This document shows, piece after piece, positions 16,174-26,400 of a stretch of DNA of 64,000 nucleotides. The translations under genes were made by a program, and so were the position numbers. The stretch lies in assembly GCA_965206615.1 (NCBI GenBank), contig CBDBKI010000005.1, forward strand, positions 1,054,001-1,118,000, in the 5' to 3' direction. This DNA comes from VXNE01 sp965206615. Its GTDB lineage: Bacteria; Pseudomonadota; Gammaproteobacteria; Pseudomonadales; Azotimanducaceae. Under the pieces are notes generated by a model. That model was not told the DNA's origin. It ran no database searches and saw only the letters and a program-made list of their open reading frames with translations. How positions within the stretch are numbered: position 1 is the stretch's first letter; the number at the start of each line of letters is the position of its first letter.

Positions 16174-17660
16174 CCCAACAACCCCTCCAACTCCACCCGC
16201 CCCTCCGCGAGCTCCGCCTCCAGCTTCCCCATCCGCCTCAGGATCACCTTCGGCGGGTCGTACTCCACCGCCTCGTATTCGACGTCCTTGTAGCGGTTGA
16301 TCGACAGGTCGTAGTCGTTGGCCGCAATCTCGGCTTTGGACACGAGGAAACTCTGGTCCGTCCTCGCCCGCTTGCGTTCCGCCTCGCGGTTCCGCCAGCG
16401 GGCGAGGATGTCGGCAAGGTCGCTGTTCTCCGGTTGCGGCGTGCGCTTGTCATCCAGCGAGTAGCCGTCGGCCTGCATGTCGTAGAACCAGATGTCGTCC
16501 GTGCCGCCGGAGTTGGTCTTGGTGAAGAGCAGGATGGCGGTGGAAACGCCGGCGTAGGGTTTGAAGACGCCGGAGGGCATGGAGACGAGGGCGTCGAGCT
16601 TCTGCTCCTCGACCAGGATCCTGCGCAGGGTCCGGTGGGCTTTGCTCGACGCGAACAGTACGCCGTCGGGTACGATAACAGCGGCGCGGCCGCCGGTCTG
16701 GAGCAGGCGCAGGAACAGGGCCAGGAACAGCAACTCCGTCTTCTTCGTCTTGACGACCTGCTGCAGGTCCTTGGCGGTGGACTCGTAGTCGAGACTGCCC
16801 GCAAACGGTGGATTGGCTAGGACGAGCGAGTACCGCTCGGTGTCATCCCCGGCGGCCGTCAGCTCGGTCTGGGCCAGCGAGTCCTTATAGCGGATGTCCG
16901 GATTCTCCACGCCGTGCAACAGCATGTTCATGCTGCCGATGCGGAGCATGGTGTTGTCGAAGTCGTAGCCGTGGAAGGTGCCCTCGTTGAACCGGCGTCG
17001 GGCCTTGGCGTTCTTGTAGATGCGGTCGCCGTGGTGCTCGACGAGATGCTCGGAGGCGGCGACGAGGAAGCCGGCGGTGCCGCAGGCGGGATCGCAGATG
17101 ACGTCCTTCGGGGTGGGTGCGGTCATGTCCACCATCAGCTTGATGATGTGGCGCGGCGTGCGGAACTGCCCGTTCTGCCCGGCGCTGGCGATCTTGCCGA
17201 GCATGTACTCGTAGAGATCACCCTTGGTGTCGCGGTCGGCCATGTCGATGTCGTCGAGCTGGTCGACCACGTTGGCCAGCACCCGAGCCGTGGGCATCAT
17301 GAAGAGGGCGTCCTTCATGTGATGGGTGTAAGTTGATCCCTCGTCCGAGTCGCCGGTCTGGCCCAGCGATTTGATGAACGGGAACACCCGGTCCCGCACT
17401 GTCTCGAACATCCGTTCGGGCGCAAGCTCCCTGAGATGCGACCAGCGCAGAGCGCCTTGGCGAGCGGTGAATACCGGCTCCGCGATCGGGTGGCCGGTGC
17501 GGGCGGCCTTGCGCTCCTTGAGCGTGTGCAACTCGTCCAGACGCTTGATGAACAGCAGGTACGTGAGCTGCTCAATGACCGAGAGCGGGTTCGAGATGCC
17601 GCCGGACCACATGGTGTCCCAGATTCGGTCGACCTTGGACTTCAGCTCACCGGTGATCAT
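16170..17660 (-). CDS. hsdM: Type I restriction-modification N6-adenine methyltransferase
   Basis: A 496-residue HsdM. The N-terminal helical domain (LKSKVDRIWDTMWSGGISNP) is followed by SAM motif I DPACGTAGFLVAASEHL near residue 190 and motif IV VLANPPFAGS near 285. FRTPRHIIKLMVD just before motif I is a standard HsdM element. It is the first gene of the operon, so methylation can precede restriction. The promoter lies in the 660-base region upstream shared with the divergent AAA ATPase gene. Confidence 0.96.
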   Translation of the reverse strand: MITGELKSKVDRIWDTMWSGGISNPLSVIEQLTYLLFIKRLDELHTLKERKAARTGHPIAEPVFTARQGALRWSHLRELAPERMFETVRDRVFPFIKSLGQTGDSDEGSTYTHHMKDALFMMPTARVLANVVDQLDDIDMADRDTKGDLYEYMLGKIASAGQNGQFRTPRHIIKLMVDMTAPTPKDVICDPACGTAGFLVAASEHLVEHHGDRIYKNAKARRRFNEGTFHGYDFDNTMLRIGSMNMLLHGVENPDIRYKDSLAQTELTAAGDDTERYSLVLANPPFAGSLDYESTAKDLQQVVKTKKTELLFLALFLRLLQTGGRAAVIVPDGVLFASSKAHRTLRRILVEEQKLDALVSMPSGVFKPYAGVSTAILLFTKTNSGGTDDIWFYDMQADGYSLDDKRTPQPENSDLADILARWRNREAERKRARTDQSFLVSKAEIAANDYDLSINRYKDVEYEAVEYDPPKVILRRMGKLEAELAEGRVELEGLLG

Positions 17661-18322
17661 GATTCCATCTCGCCTGTCTCCATCGAGTCCTCGAACCGCC
17701 TGGACCTTGAGGTGAACCCCTCCGGGGATGTGCCCCTCGCTGGTGGTCCCCAGGAGCGACGGCTCCTTCGGACACTATTTTATCAGGCGACTTGTCGCCC
17801 CGGCTTCGATGGTGGGTCATGGCGCGCTGCTAAACGGCGTCGGTCAGGGCCGGCATCTGGCGGAACCCTCGGACGCGACGAAACTTGAGCCTGCGCAAGA
17901 ACGTGTCGGTAGGGCGGGGCCAGTTCGATGCCTCCCGCAGGACACGGGGAATTTGCCGAATCCGGCGCATCGTATGGACTTAGCGCGTGCCGGGGCGTTG
18001 CCGGCAGACCCCGAGCCCTGCAACGGGACTCCCATAACCCTTTTCCTGAGCGGATCGTAAGGTACTCGCGGATGTCGCTTTCTCGGTCGCAAAGTCGCCC
18101 CTCCCTCGCGCATGACCGTCCTTCCGCCATCGGTGACTTCGACGCTGATAACCTCCCCGGGCTGCCTGCCGTCCGAGATCCCCTGAGTCCGGACAGCGGG
18201 TGGCGCGTGGGCGGCCTTGAGGCTACTATGTGGGCCGGACAGTGGACCGGCTCGATGCACCTACCCGGACGAACAACGTCGCCGATCCGCGTCGAGCCAC
18301 GCGTGCGGGCGACGGACTGACG
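17661..18322. promoter_or_regulatory. Divergent intergenic region between hsdM and the AAA/subtilase pair, with palindrome
   Basis: No convincing gene was found in these 660 bases; the open frames here have shadow-like composition. A perfect palindrome GGCGAC-TT-GTCGCC lies at 17786-17799, about 130 bases upstream of hsdM, beside the A/T-rich stretch CACTATTTTATCA that could hold an hsdM -10 element on the minus strand. This is a plausible operator/promoter pair; the regulator is unknown. Confidence 0.35.
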
Positions 18323-19315
18323 ATGGCTCGCGCGGATCTCATCCTCAATCTCGTCAGAGCTAGCCGCCAAGGTGACGAAGCGCAAATCCGGAAAACCGTA
18401 GAAGCGCTGGCCGCCAACGAACGGGCCAAGAACCACACCATCCTCGCGGACCGCCTGTTAGCGCAACTCCAGGTCGAGAACGGGCGCAACACAAGCACCA
18501 TTCCTGCTGCAAAACCATCGGATACATCGATGGTGGCCGAGAAGATCCCGTGCCGCCGGCTCGACGAGCTGATACTGGCGCCGCTGGTTGGGGAGACCGT
18601 ACGAGAGCTGGTGGCGGAACACCACAGGGCGGACCTGCTTAGGTCGTACAACCTGGAACCGCGCAATCGCGTGCTGCTGGCAGGACCGCCGGGGAATGGC
18701 AAGACGACCCTCGCCGAGGCGCTGGCCGACGCCCTAGGCGTCTCGTTGTTCGTCGTTCGGTACGAGGCCGTGATCGGCAGCTATCTGGGGGAGACGGCAC
18801 AGCGCATCGCCAGGGTTTTTGAGCATGCCCGGTCGCGACAGTGCGTCCTGCTGTTCGACGAGTTCGATGCATTGGGCAAGGAACGGGGCGACGCGCACGA
18901 AACGGGAGAAATCAAACGGGTGGTGAGCTCGCTGCTGCTGCAGATCGACGCGCTGCCGAGTTACGTGGTCGTAGTGGCGGCCAGCAATCACCCGGAACTG
19001 CTCGATCGAGCGGCGTGGCGGAGGTTCCAGATTCGCCTTGAACTCGACCGGCCCACGCAACGTCAGATCGAAAAGTGGTATCGCGATTTCGAGCGGCGGA
19101 CGGGGCACTCGTTCGGCATGCAGCCGAGGGATCTGGCCCGCAAGCTGCGGGGGCTGAGCTTCGCGGAGGTGGAGGACTTCTGCACGGATCTCCTGCGGAA
19201 GCTGGTCCTGAACGGGCCAGATGCCCGCCCCAGGGAAATCCTCGATTGCCGTCTGCGGCAATGGAAGAACCGGTTCGGAGTAGAGCCAGCCGATGGAACC
19301 GAATCGAACGCCTAA
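18323..19315 (+). CDS. AAA+ ATPase of an IetAS-like defence pair
   Basis: A 330-residue classical AAA+ ATPase. N-terminal helical repeats (VRASRQGDEAQIRKTVEALA) precede Walker A GPPGNGKTTLAEALADAL near residue 120, Walker B VLLFDEFDAL near 178, sensor VVVAASNHPELLD and the arginine finger region RAAWRRFQIRLELD. The subtilase gene follows after a 3-base gap. ATPase plus subtilisin-like protease in this order matches the IetAS antiviral pair reported by Gao and colleagues (2020). In such pairs the ATPase is thought to control or feed the protease. ATG 18323 was chosen over an upstream GTG because the added N-terminus is low-complexity and Arg-rich. Confidence 0.85.
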   Translation: MARADLILNLVRASRQGDEAQIRKTVEALAANERAKNHTILADRLLAQLQVENGRNTSTIPAAKPSDTSMVAEKIPCRRLDELILAPLVGETVRELVAEHHRADLLRSYNLEPRNRVLLAGPPGNGKTTLAEALADALGVSLFVVRYEAVIGSYLGETAQRIARVFEHARSRQCVLLFDEFDALGKERGDAHETGEIKRVVSSLLLQIDALPSYVVVVAASNHPELLDRAAWRRFQIRLELDRPTQRQIEKWYRDFERRTGHSFGMQPRDLARKLRGLSFAEVEDFCTDLLRKLVLNGPDARPREILDCRLRQWKNRFGVEPADGTESNA

Positions 19316-19318
19316 GCC

Positions 19319-21907
19319 ATGGCGGAGAGCGACTACCCGATTCTGGTGTTTCCTGCGCCTGCGCTTGCGGAGAGGGCCAGGAGGTTTGGCGGGGGCGGAC
19401 GGCCGAACCGCCCCGGAGCACGCAGGCAGGGCGAACGGCTAGCGCCCCAATTCCGGCGCTTGGAAGAGGCGTTGGCGAACCGCCGCCTGGCGCTGCAGGG
19501 CAGTTCCCTCGGGATCGAGCCCGAGCAGGTGCTGGTGCTCGAGACGGTCGGGCCGGTAGCGAACTTCATCCGGGCGGTGGAGAAAGTCGAGGGGCTCGAG
19601 TGGCTCGCCGAGTACGAGCTTGAGGACATCGCGCCGGGTGACGGGTTCGAGGATGCAAAAGACCCCGAGAAGGGGCTGGACGGCCAGCTCTTCCTGATGA
19701 TGTCCGACGGGCGCGCCCTGGCGGAGCTCCGGAGTCTCTTCGATTCGTGGCGCGGGGACCCGGAAGCCCGGTTCAGTCGTGGTCTGGCCCCGCTCAAGCA
19801 TGCGTTCGAGCATCTGCGCGAAATCCGTCCGTGGGACGTGGAGGACCGGCTGGCCGACACCGGCCTTCTGGAGGACTGGAACGAGCGGGCGGGGTTCGGT
19901 CAAGAGACGGTCTCGTTCGAGGCTGAACTCTGGTATCGGCGCAGCGAGTCACGGCGCCGGGCTGCGGCCGAACAGCTCCGCCAGCTTGTCGAGGCCCTGG
20001 GCGGAGGCATCGTCGGTGAGTGCGTCATAGAGGACATCGCTTATCACGCGATGCTCGGCCGCATCGACATCACGCGCGTCCGGGAACTGCTGGATCGGCC
20101 GGAAGCTCGTCGGGAATTGGAGTTGTTCCGGTGTGACGACGTCATGTTCCTGCGGCCCGTAGGGCAATGTGCGGCACCCATCGCGGATGAAACGGAGGAA
20201 TCGGACGCGGCCGAGCCGCCGGAGGCGGAGCGGGTAACCCAGGGGACGCCGGTGGTGGCGTTGCTAGACGGAATGCCCTTGACCGGGCACGTCTTGCTGG
20301 ACGAGCGCCTCGTGGTGGACGACCCCGACGGCTACGAGGACGCGTACCAGGCCGGGGAGCGGAGCCACGGGACGGCGATGGCGTCGTTGATCTGTCACGA
20401 CGATCTCGACGTTCGGGGGGCGGCGATGGGAAGGCCGGTGTACGTGCGGCCGATCATGCAGCCGCGCCGGTGGTTCGACGGCCAGTTCGAGGAAGCGGTG
20501 CCGGAAGACGTTTTGCCGGTGGATCTCGTGCATCGCGCGGTGGTTCGGCTGTTCGACGGCGAGGGTGGCGAGCCGCCCGCGTCGCCGGGCGTTCGCGTGG
20601 TGAACCTCTCGATCGGCGACCCGGCGCGCCCGTTCGTGCGGGAGATGAGTGCATGGGCACGGCTGCTCGACTGGCTGTCGTGGAAGTACGACGTCCTGTT
20701 CGTGGTGAGCGCGGGGAATCACGTGCGGACGATCTCATTGGATGAGCCAAGCCCGGGGGTGCGGGCACTTGCAGCCGACGCCCGCCAGCGACTGGTGATC
20801 GCGGCCGTGGCGGAGGACACGAGGAACCGACGCCTGCTGTCGCCGGCGGAAACGCTGAACGGGGTGACGGTGGGTGCCCTGCACGCGGACGGATCCGGCC
20901 CGGGACCGGGCTACTTGGTCGATCCGGTAGCGACCGGAATGCCGAGCGTCATCTCCGCGCACGGTCCGGGCTATCGGCGGGCCATCAAGCCGGACATCCA
21001 GCTGCCTGGGGGCAGGCAGCTGTTGTCGGAGGACCCGGCACCGCCGGCGGGGACCGTTGTGCTTCGACCGGATGTATCGAGGCGAGCGCCCGGACAGCGG
21101 GTGGCGACGCCGGGCCGGACGGGCACGCTGAATGCCACGCACCACACCCGAGGAACGAGCAACGCCGCCGCGCTGGGGTCGCGCGGGGCGTATTTCTTCT
21201 ACGAGCTCCTGGAGACGCTGCGGACCCGGCCCGAGGGGGCGATCCCGGGGGCCTTCGATGCGGTGTTGATGAAGGCGCTGCTCGTGCACGGATCGGAATG
21301 GGACGGAGTGTTCGGCTCGTACGAGGACGCCCTCGGCCGGGACCACGACCGGCGGACCTTCCGGGACTACGTGGCGCGGTTCCTGGGTTACGGTCGCGCG
21401 GAGTTCGGGAGGGTCGCGACAGGTGCGGAGCAGCGGGTGACTCTCCTGGGATTCGGGTCACTGGCCGACGGCGAGGCGGCGGAGTTCGCCCTGCCGCTGC
21501 CACCGAGCCTCTCCGGCGTGAACGTGAGAAGGCGCGTGATCGTGACGTTGGCGTGGTTCTCGCCGATCAACAGCCGCCGGCAGAACTACCGCGTGGCGCA
21601 TCTGTGGTTCGGCGGGGTGGGGAACATCGCAAGTAGGCGTTCATGTGCGGATTTCCGTGCTGTCCAGCGAGGAACGGTTCAACACGAGGTGTTCGAGGGG
21701 AGCGATGCAGTCGCGTACCAAGATGGCGACGACCTGATCGTCCGGGTCAGCTGCCGCAGCGACGCGGGTGACATACTCCAACCGGTTCGGTTCGGCCTGG
21801 CGGTGACTCTGGAGGTCGCCGAGGACGTGCTGTTGCCCATTCCTATCTACGAGGAAGTTCGGGAGAGGATTGCAGTCCGCGTTAGGCCGACAGTGGGGGC
21901 CCCGTAG
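19319..21907 (+). CDS. Subtilisin-like serine protease (S8) of an IetAS-like defence pair
   Basis: An 862-residue cytoplasmic subtilase without signal peptide. The catalytic triad is visible: Asp in VVALLDGMPLTGH near residue 316, His in ERSHGTAMASLI near 351, Ser in TRGTSNAAALGSRG near 612, with oxyanion-region motif VVSAGNH near 463. The N-terminal 300 residues (EQVLVLETVGPVANFIRAVE and onward) resemble the regulatory domain of ATPase-partnered subtilases, and the C-terminal 200 residues form a beta-rich domain. It directly follows the AAA+ gene. Known: this pair type restricts phages. Inference: proteolysis of host or phage protein on infection. Confidence 0.87.
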   Translation: MAESDYPILVFPAPALAERARRFGGGGRPNRPGARRQGERLAPQFRRLEEALANRRLALQGSSLGIEPEQVLVLETVGPVANFIRAVEKVEGLEWLAEYELEDIAPGDGFEDAKDPEKGLDGQLFLMMSDGRALAELRSLFDSWRGDPEARFSRGLAPLKHAFEHLREIRPWDVEDRLADTGLLEDWNERAGFGQETVSFEAELWYRRSESRRRAAAEQLRQLVEALGGGIVGECVIEDIAYHAMLGRIDITRVRELLDRPEARRELELFRCDDVMFLRPVGQCAAPIADETEESDAAEPPEAERVTQGTPVVALLDGMPLTGHVLLDERLVVDDPDGYEDAYQAGERSHGTAMASLICHDDLDVRGAAMGRPVYVRPIMQPRRWFDGQFEEAVPEDVLPVDLVHRAVVRLFDGEGGEPPASPGVRVVNLSIGDPARPFVREMSAWARLLDWLSWKYDVLFVVSAGNHVRTISLDEPSPGVRALAADARQRLVIAAVAEDTRNRRLLSPAETLNGVTVGALHADGSGPGPGYLVDPVATGMPSVISAHGPGYRRAIKPDIQLPGGRQLLSEDPAPPAGTVVLRPDVSRRAPGQRVATPGRTGTLNATHHTRGTSNAAALGSRGAYFFYELLETLRTRPEGAIPGAFDAVLMKALLVHGSEWDGVFGSYEDALGRDHDRRTFRDYVARFLGYGRAEFGRVATGAEQRVTLLGFGSLADGEAAEFALPLPPSLSGVNVRRRVIVTLAWFSPINSRRQNYRVAHLWFGGVGNIASRRSCADFRAVQRGTVQHEVFEGSDAVAYQDGDDLIVRVSCRSDAGDILQPVRFGLAVTLEVAEDVLLPIPIYEEVRERIAVRVRPTVGAP

Positions 21908-21947
21908 ACCGCGGGTTGGCCGAGAGCCGACAGGTCGCTAGCTATAG

Positions 21948-23043
21948 CTAAGCTAGTGTCGTGTCCCCGGAAATAACTGAACAAAGCCGTTCGATTTTGG
22001 CGAGGATTGATTCGGCTGTTGCGACCCAAGTGAAAGGGCTTGCCTGTGCATTATAGTGCTCCACGAAGGCGTTGATTGTTCTAACTAGTTCTTTGACATT
22101 GGAGAATGATCCGCGACGGATGGCCCGTTCGGTAATGAGCCCGAACCAGCGCTCTACCTGGTGGATCCAGGAGGCATAGGTCGGCGTGTAATGCATGTGG
22201 TATCGCGCTCGCCGGGCCAGCCAGTTCTTGACCTTGGGATGCTTGCGGGTGGCGTAGTTGTCGACGACGAGATGGATCTCGAGGTGCGCGGGCACGCTGG
22301 CGTCGATGTGGCGTAGGAAGGCGAGGAATTCCTGGTGTCGGTGGCGGCGTTTGCACTGCGTCAGCACCTCGCCGGTGGCGATATCCAAGGCGGCGAACAG
22401 CGTCGTGGTGCCATGACGGACATAGTCATGCGTCACCCCTTCGACGTAACCAAGTCCCATCGGCAGCATCGGTTGGGTGCGCTGAGGCGCATGGATCTGA
22501 GTTTTTTTCGTCCACACGTAACACCACGGCATGGTCGGGCAGATTGAGGTACAGCCCGACAATGTCGCGCACTTTCTCGATGAAGAACGGATCGTTGGAC
22601 AGTTTGAAGTGGCGTTGGCGGTGCGGTTGTACGCCGAACAGATCGAACCAGCGTTGCACGGTGGTTTTTGGAGATGCCGGTATGTTGGGCCATGGTGCGC
22701 ACGCTCCACTGCGTGGCATCCGGCGGCTTGATCTGCAGCGCTGTGTTGATTACTTCGGCGACGCGCTCGTCGTCGTGGGTTCGCGGCCGCCCGGGACGCA
22801 GTTGTCGTGCAGGCCTTCAAGGCCGTGTTCGCGGTAGCGGCGGCGCCACTTGCCGACAGTGACGTTGCTCAGTCCCATGCGCTTGGCAATGGCGGTTTTG
22901 GGCTCGTCTTCGGCACAGGCCAGCACGATCTGTGCCCGTTGCACCACCCTGTGCGGGAGTGAGCGGGAGCGGGCGATGCTGAGCAGTTGGTTCTTCTCTT
23001 CAACGTTGAGGGATACGGGGACAACGGGGCGACCACGAGGCAT
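21948..23043 (-). pseudogene. IS630-family transposase, broken by several frameshifts
   Basis: The start MPRGRPVVPVSLNVEEKNQL with HTH TAIAKRMGLSNVTVGKWRRR is in one frame (to about 22790). The middle TTVQRWFDLFGVQPHRQRHF is in a second frame (about 22430-22700). The DDE core (ALDIATGEVLT, HLVVDNYATRKHPKV, IHQVERWFGLIT) is in the first frame again from about 22500. At least three shifts separate them. The three acidic residues of the active site are all still present, so the ancestral protein was standard; the present gene cannot make it without frameshifting. Confidence 0.85.
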
Positions 23044-23106
23044 GAGCGAATTCCATGGAATGAATACGCTCTTAATTATGTAAGGTATTTGCGGGACATC
23101 ACTCTA
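21954..23106 (-). mobile_element. IS630-family insertion sequence, decayed
   Basis: About 1.15 kb bounded by imperfect inverted ends: the left end reads CTAGTGTCGTGTCCCCGG from 21953, and the right end, read leftwards, CTAGAGTGATGTCCCGC from 23107. Both lie at a TA, the usual IS630 target. It contains one frameshifted transposase gene on the minus strand. It lies only 46 bases after the subtilase stop, leaving that gene intact, and abuts a short coding relic on its right. Low similarity between the ends plus several frameshifts indicate an old, inactive copy. Confidence 0.75.
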
Positions 23107-23218
23107 GTAACGTCCTTAGTTTAGCGACAAGCTCGTCAGGATAAACCCATCGAACATCATGGTCGAATCTTCTGATCCACCACCCACCGTGGACGCAGAT
23201 AGTGGATCGTCCTTTGCT
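23099..23218 (-). pseudogene. C-terminal coding relic adjoining the IS630 copy
   Basis: A 39-codon frame reading STICVHGGWWIRRFDHDVRW then VYPDELVAKLRTLLE has strongly protein-like composition. Its stop lies within the IS end, so the parent gene was probably cut by the insertion. There is no start codon nearby and nothing recognisable upstream. The rest of 23219-23442 shows no feature. Confidence 0.25.
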
Positions 23219-23442
23219 TCACTGCCTGCACTCGTTTGTCCCCCCTAGAACTTTCCGTTGGCCTCGAGCAAGGCTGGAACCCTGATTGAAATATAGGCGC
23301 ACGCCGCGCGCCGCCACCGGCGTCCGAACAGGCACGTGTCCACGAATCTAAGGCAGATCAACATCCCCGCTGTAGTGTTCATTTGGTCGCCAGGGCGGTG
23401 AAGACACACGACCAACTTCTAGAACAGCGGATCCACATTGCA

Positions 23443-26400
23443 CTACACAACAATTGGCCCCTCATCGCCGATCCCCTTGAAGGTATAGAATCTGGCGCCA
23501 TCCTTCCTGTACGCGAACTTTTGCCGCGCCAACTTCAGCAGCTTCTCGTCGCAGGTGGATACCACAAACTGTCGTCCCCCGGCTTCTCGATCATTCAACA
23601 AACCGTCGATCAGATCCAGGAACGCGTACGTGTTTAGGTCGTCGAAGTGGGTCACGGGGTCATCGAGAAAAATCGGTGCCATCGCGGACCAGGTCTGGGA
23701 AACCGAGGCGGTCAGGAACAACCCCAGCAAAAGCGTCTGTTGCTGAGACTGGCTAAAGTAGTCCGTTGGCCGGAGCTGTACGCCCTGCCGCGATACCCGA
23801 ACCGATATCCTGGATTCCTCACTGCGTATTTCGACATCGTCGAAACCGTAGACCGAGCGTAGTCGCCGCTGAATTGCCGAGGTTCGTGGGCCGTAATCCT
23901 GCGTGAATCTGGACACGGCCTTGTCCTGCTCAGACGACAACAGCCCCAACAATCCCTCGAAGTACGCCAGCCACCAGACGTGGGATTCCCGAGTGTCCCT
24001 CAACTCCGACAGCCTGGCTCTCCGCAGCGTCACTCTCCCCTGAAGTCTCGAAAAGGCGGCCTTCGTCGTCACAGAGTCGACAACCAGCTCCGCACCAATG
24101 ATGGCCCTGATCAGCGCGTCGTTTGAGTTCCTCTGCTTCTCCAACACCTCTATCCGACGCAACACCTCGCCCTCGCTGTCGTCTTCGCCGATGCCGACTC
24201 TTGCCAGCGTCGCCTCCAGCTGGCGGCACGAGGCGCTCAGAGCCGCAAGTTCCTCGATCAGCGATGCGAGTTCATCTTCCTTCGATTCCATTTCGGCGGT
24301 CGATTCCTTCAGACGCCCCCCATCCGCCGCTACCGCCTGACGCGCTTGTCCCAACGACTCGCGCACTGATCGAATCTTCGCCTCAACCAACTTCCTACGT
24401 TTCGATACCGTTTCTAACGGTGAGTCCAACCCAAGATCGCCTTCCGCCCTCAGGTCATCCGCCAACTTGCGGAGGGACGCCGATGTCCGGTCACGATCCG
24501 ACTCCAGCCGCCGAAGCTCGCCGCGCTCCGTGTTGCACTTCTCCGTCGCCTCGCCAAGATCCCGCCGGGACTTCTCTATGTCCACCAACACGCTCGAAGC
24601 CTTTGACTCCTCCTCCAACGCCACCCGCTCCCACGAGCTGCACAGCCCTTCCAACTCCTTCCTTACACCATCACTCGACTGCCGGCCAGTGACCCCCATC
24701 CCGGCAAAAGACCGTTCGTACTCCCCGATAGCCGTCTCTAAGGCCTCTCTCTCCCGAACCAATTCCCGGCGCCTAAGGTCAGAATCGCTTCGGGACGACT
24801 GCGCTCGTTCCATCCTCCCGCGTAGTTCCTCGAGTCTCCGCCGCACGACATCGAGCCGCAAGCGTTCCTCCTTTGCAATCTCTTCCCCAAGATGCTCCGC
24901 AATGCGGTCAAGCAGCTTCTCTGGGTTCCCGTGATCCTCTCCGCACACGGGGCACACGCTCCCATTGATGTGATCCCCTATCCGCGTTACCAGTTCGCCC
25001 AACTCGCTGCGCCGCTCCTCCAGCGCCCCAATGCGATACGCAACTCGCTTCTCCTCCTCTGCGACCACCTCTATGGTCTCTGAGAGGACCTTTTCCGACA
25101 ATGCCGCCTCGACTGCCAACTCATCGATCCGCTGCGTTTCCGCAACGGCCTCCACCAACCGAGTTCTCCTCGCCGTCCACGCGTCGTGACCCGACAGCAG
25201 CTCCCGGACGCCAACGAGCCGCCTGCCAACCTCTTGCGCGCGGTTGAGGGCGTCCAAGCTTTCCTTCTCTTGCTCGCGCAGCCGCCCAGCTACAGCGCGT
25301 TGATGCCGTTCCGCCTCTTGAACGCTAGCTTGCGCGATTGGCAGCCGATTCCTCGCATCCGCCTCTTCGCGGGCAAGCGCCGAATGCCGCGGAAGGCTCT
25401 CCTCTAGCCACCGAAGCCGCGAAACGCTTTCCTCCAATACCGCCAATTCCCTCCTGACTGGCGACATCTTGTCCAAGCTGGCCTTGTGCCGTTCCGCCAC
25501 CGCTTCCCGACGCCTGATCGCCTCCTCTAGCGCCGCCCTGCCACTATCAACCCGAGCCTCCAAAACCGTCAGGTCCGCCCGCCTCCGTGCGAGCCGCTCC
25601 ACAACACCGAGGCATCTGCGCAACTCCTCCATCTGCTCTCGCACGCTGGCGCCACGCGTCTCGAAAGTCATGCGCCAATCCCTCAGCGTCTTCAGCTCTG
25701 GCATGCCATTCGGTACGTCCAAACCCTGCGCCGCGACCCTCTCGTATAGCGACGAGACGACGCGCGCCCAATCGGTTGATGCGCCGCCGCCCTCTTTCAC
25801 GCGCCCCAACGACTCGAGTTCGACCTCCTCGGCCGCCAACTCGTCCCGCAGCGATTCCCTCTCCCTCTCCAGCGTCTCGATCTCGCCCCGCGCAACGGCG
25901 CAGACAGCTGAGACCTTGCTTCGACCGGCATGGTAGTCCTCGAACGCCAGAAGCCTGGATACCACGTCCGACGACAGTTCACAGTCCGAACGGAAGTTGC
26001 TCGCCAGCTCCTGGTGCTCTTGGCTGAACAAGTGCGTCGCTCGAAACAAGCTCACCATGTTCTCCACACGATCCGCCGTGGACCCTCGCCAACCCGTGAG
26101 CTTTTCCAGCGCCGACTTCCGGTCCAGCCGAACCCCGTCGAATCTCGCCGATTTCCTATCGTTCACGTGTCGCACAAGACCATGCCGTTCGCCATCCACG
26201 GAGAAACGGAGCGTCACAACGCCTTCGGCACCATGGGCATCCAAGTGATTCGCCACACGCCGAAACCTATCCTCCGGCTTGACGCGCAGACGACCAATGT
26301 CGCCAGTGAATGCGAAGTCCACCGCGTCGAAGACTGACGTCTTTCCGAAGCCGTTCGGGCCGTAAAGAACAGTCAGATCCTCCCCGAAGCGAATCTCCGC

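Noticed and set aside
17728..18060. Possible 110-codon gene in the hsdM/AAA divergent region
   Set aside because: Overlaps open frames on the other strand, lacks a ribosome site and has no recognisable feature; treated as regulatory space.
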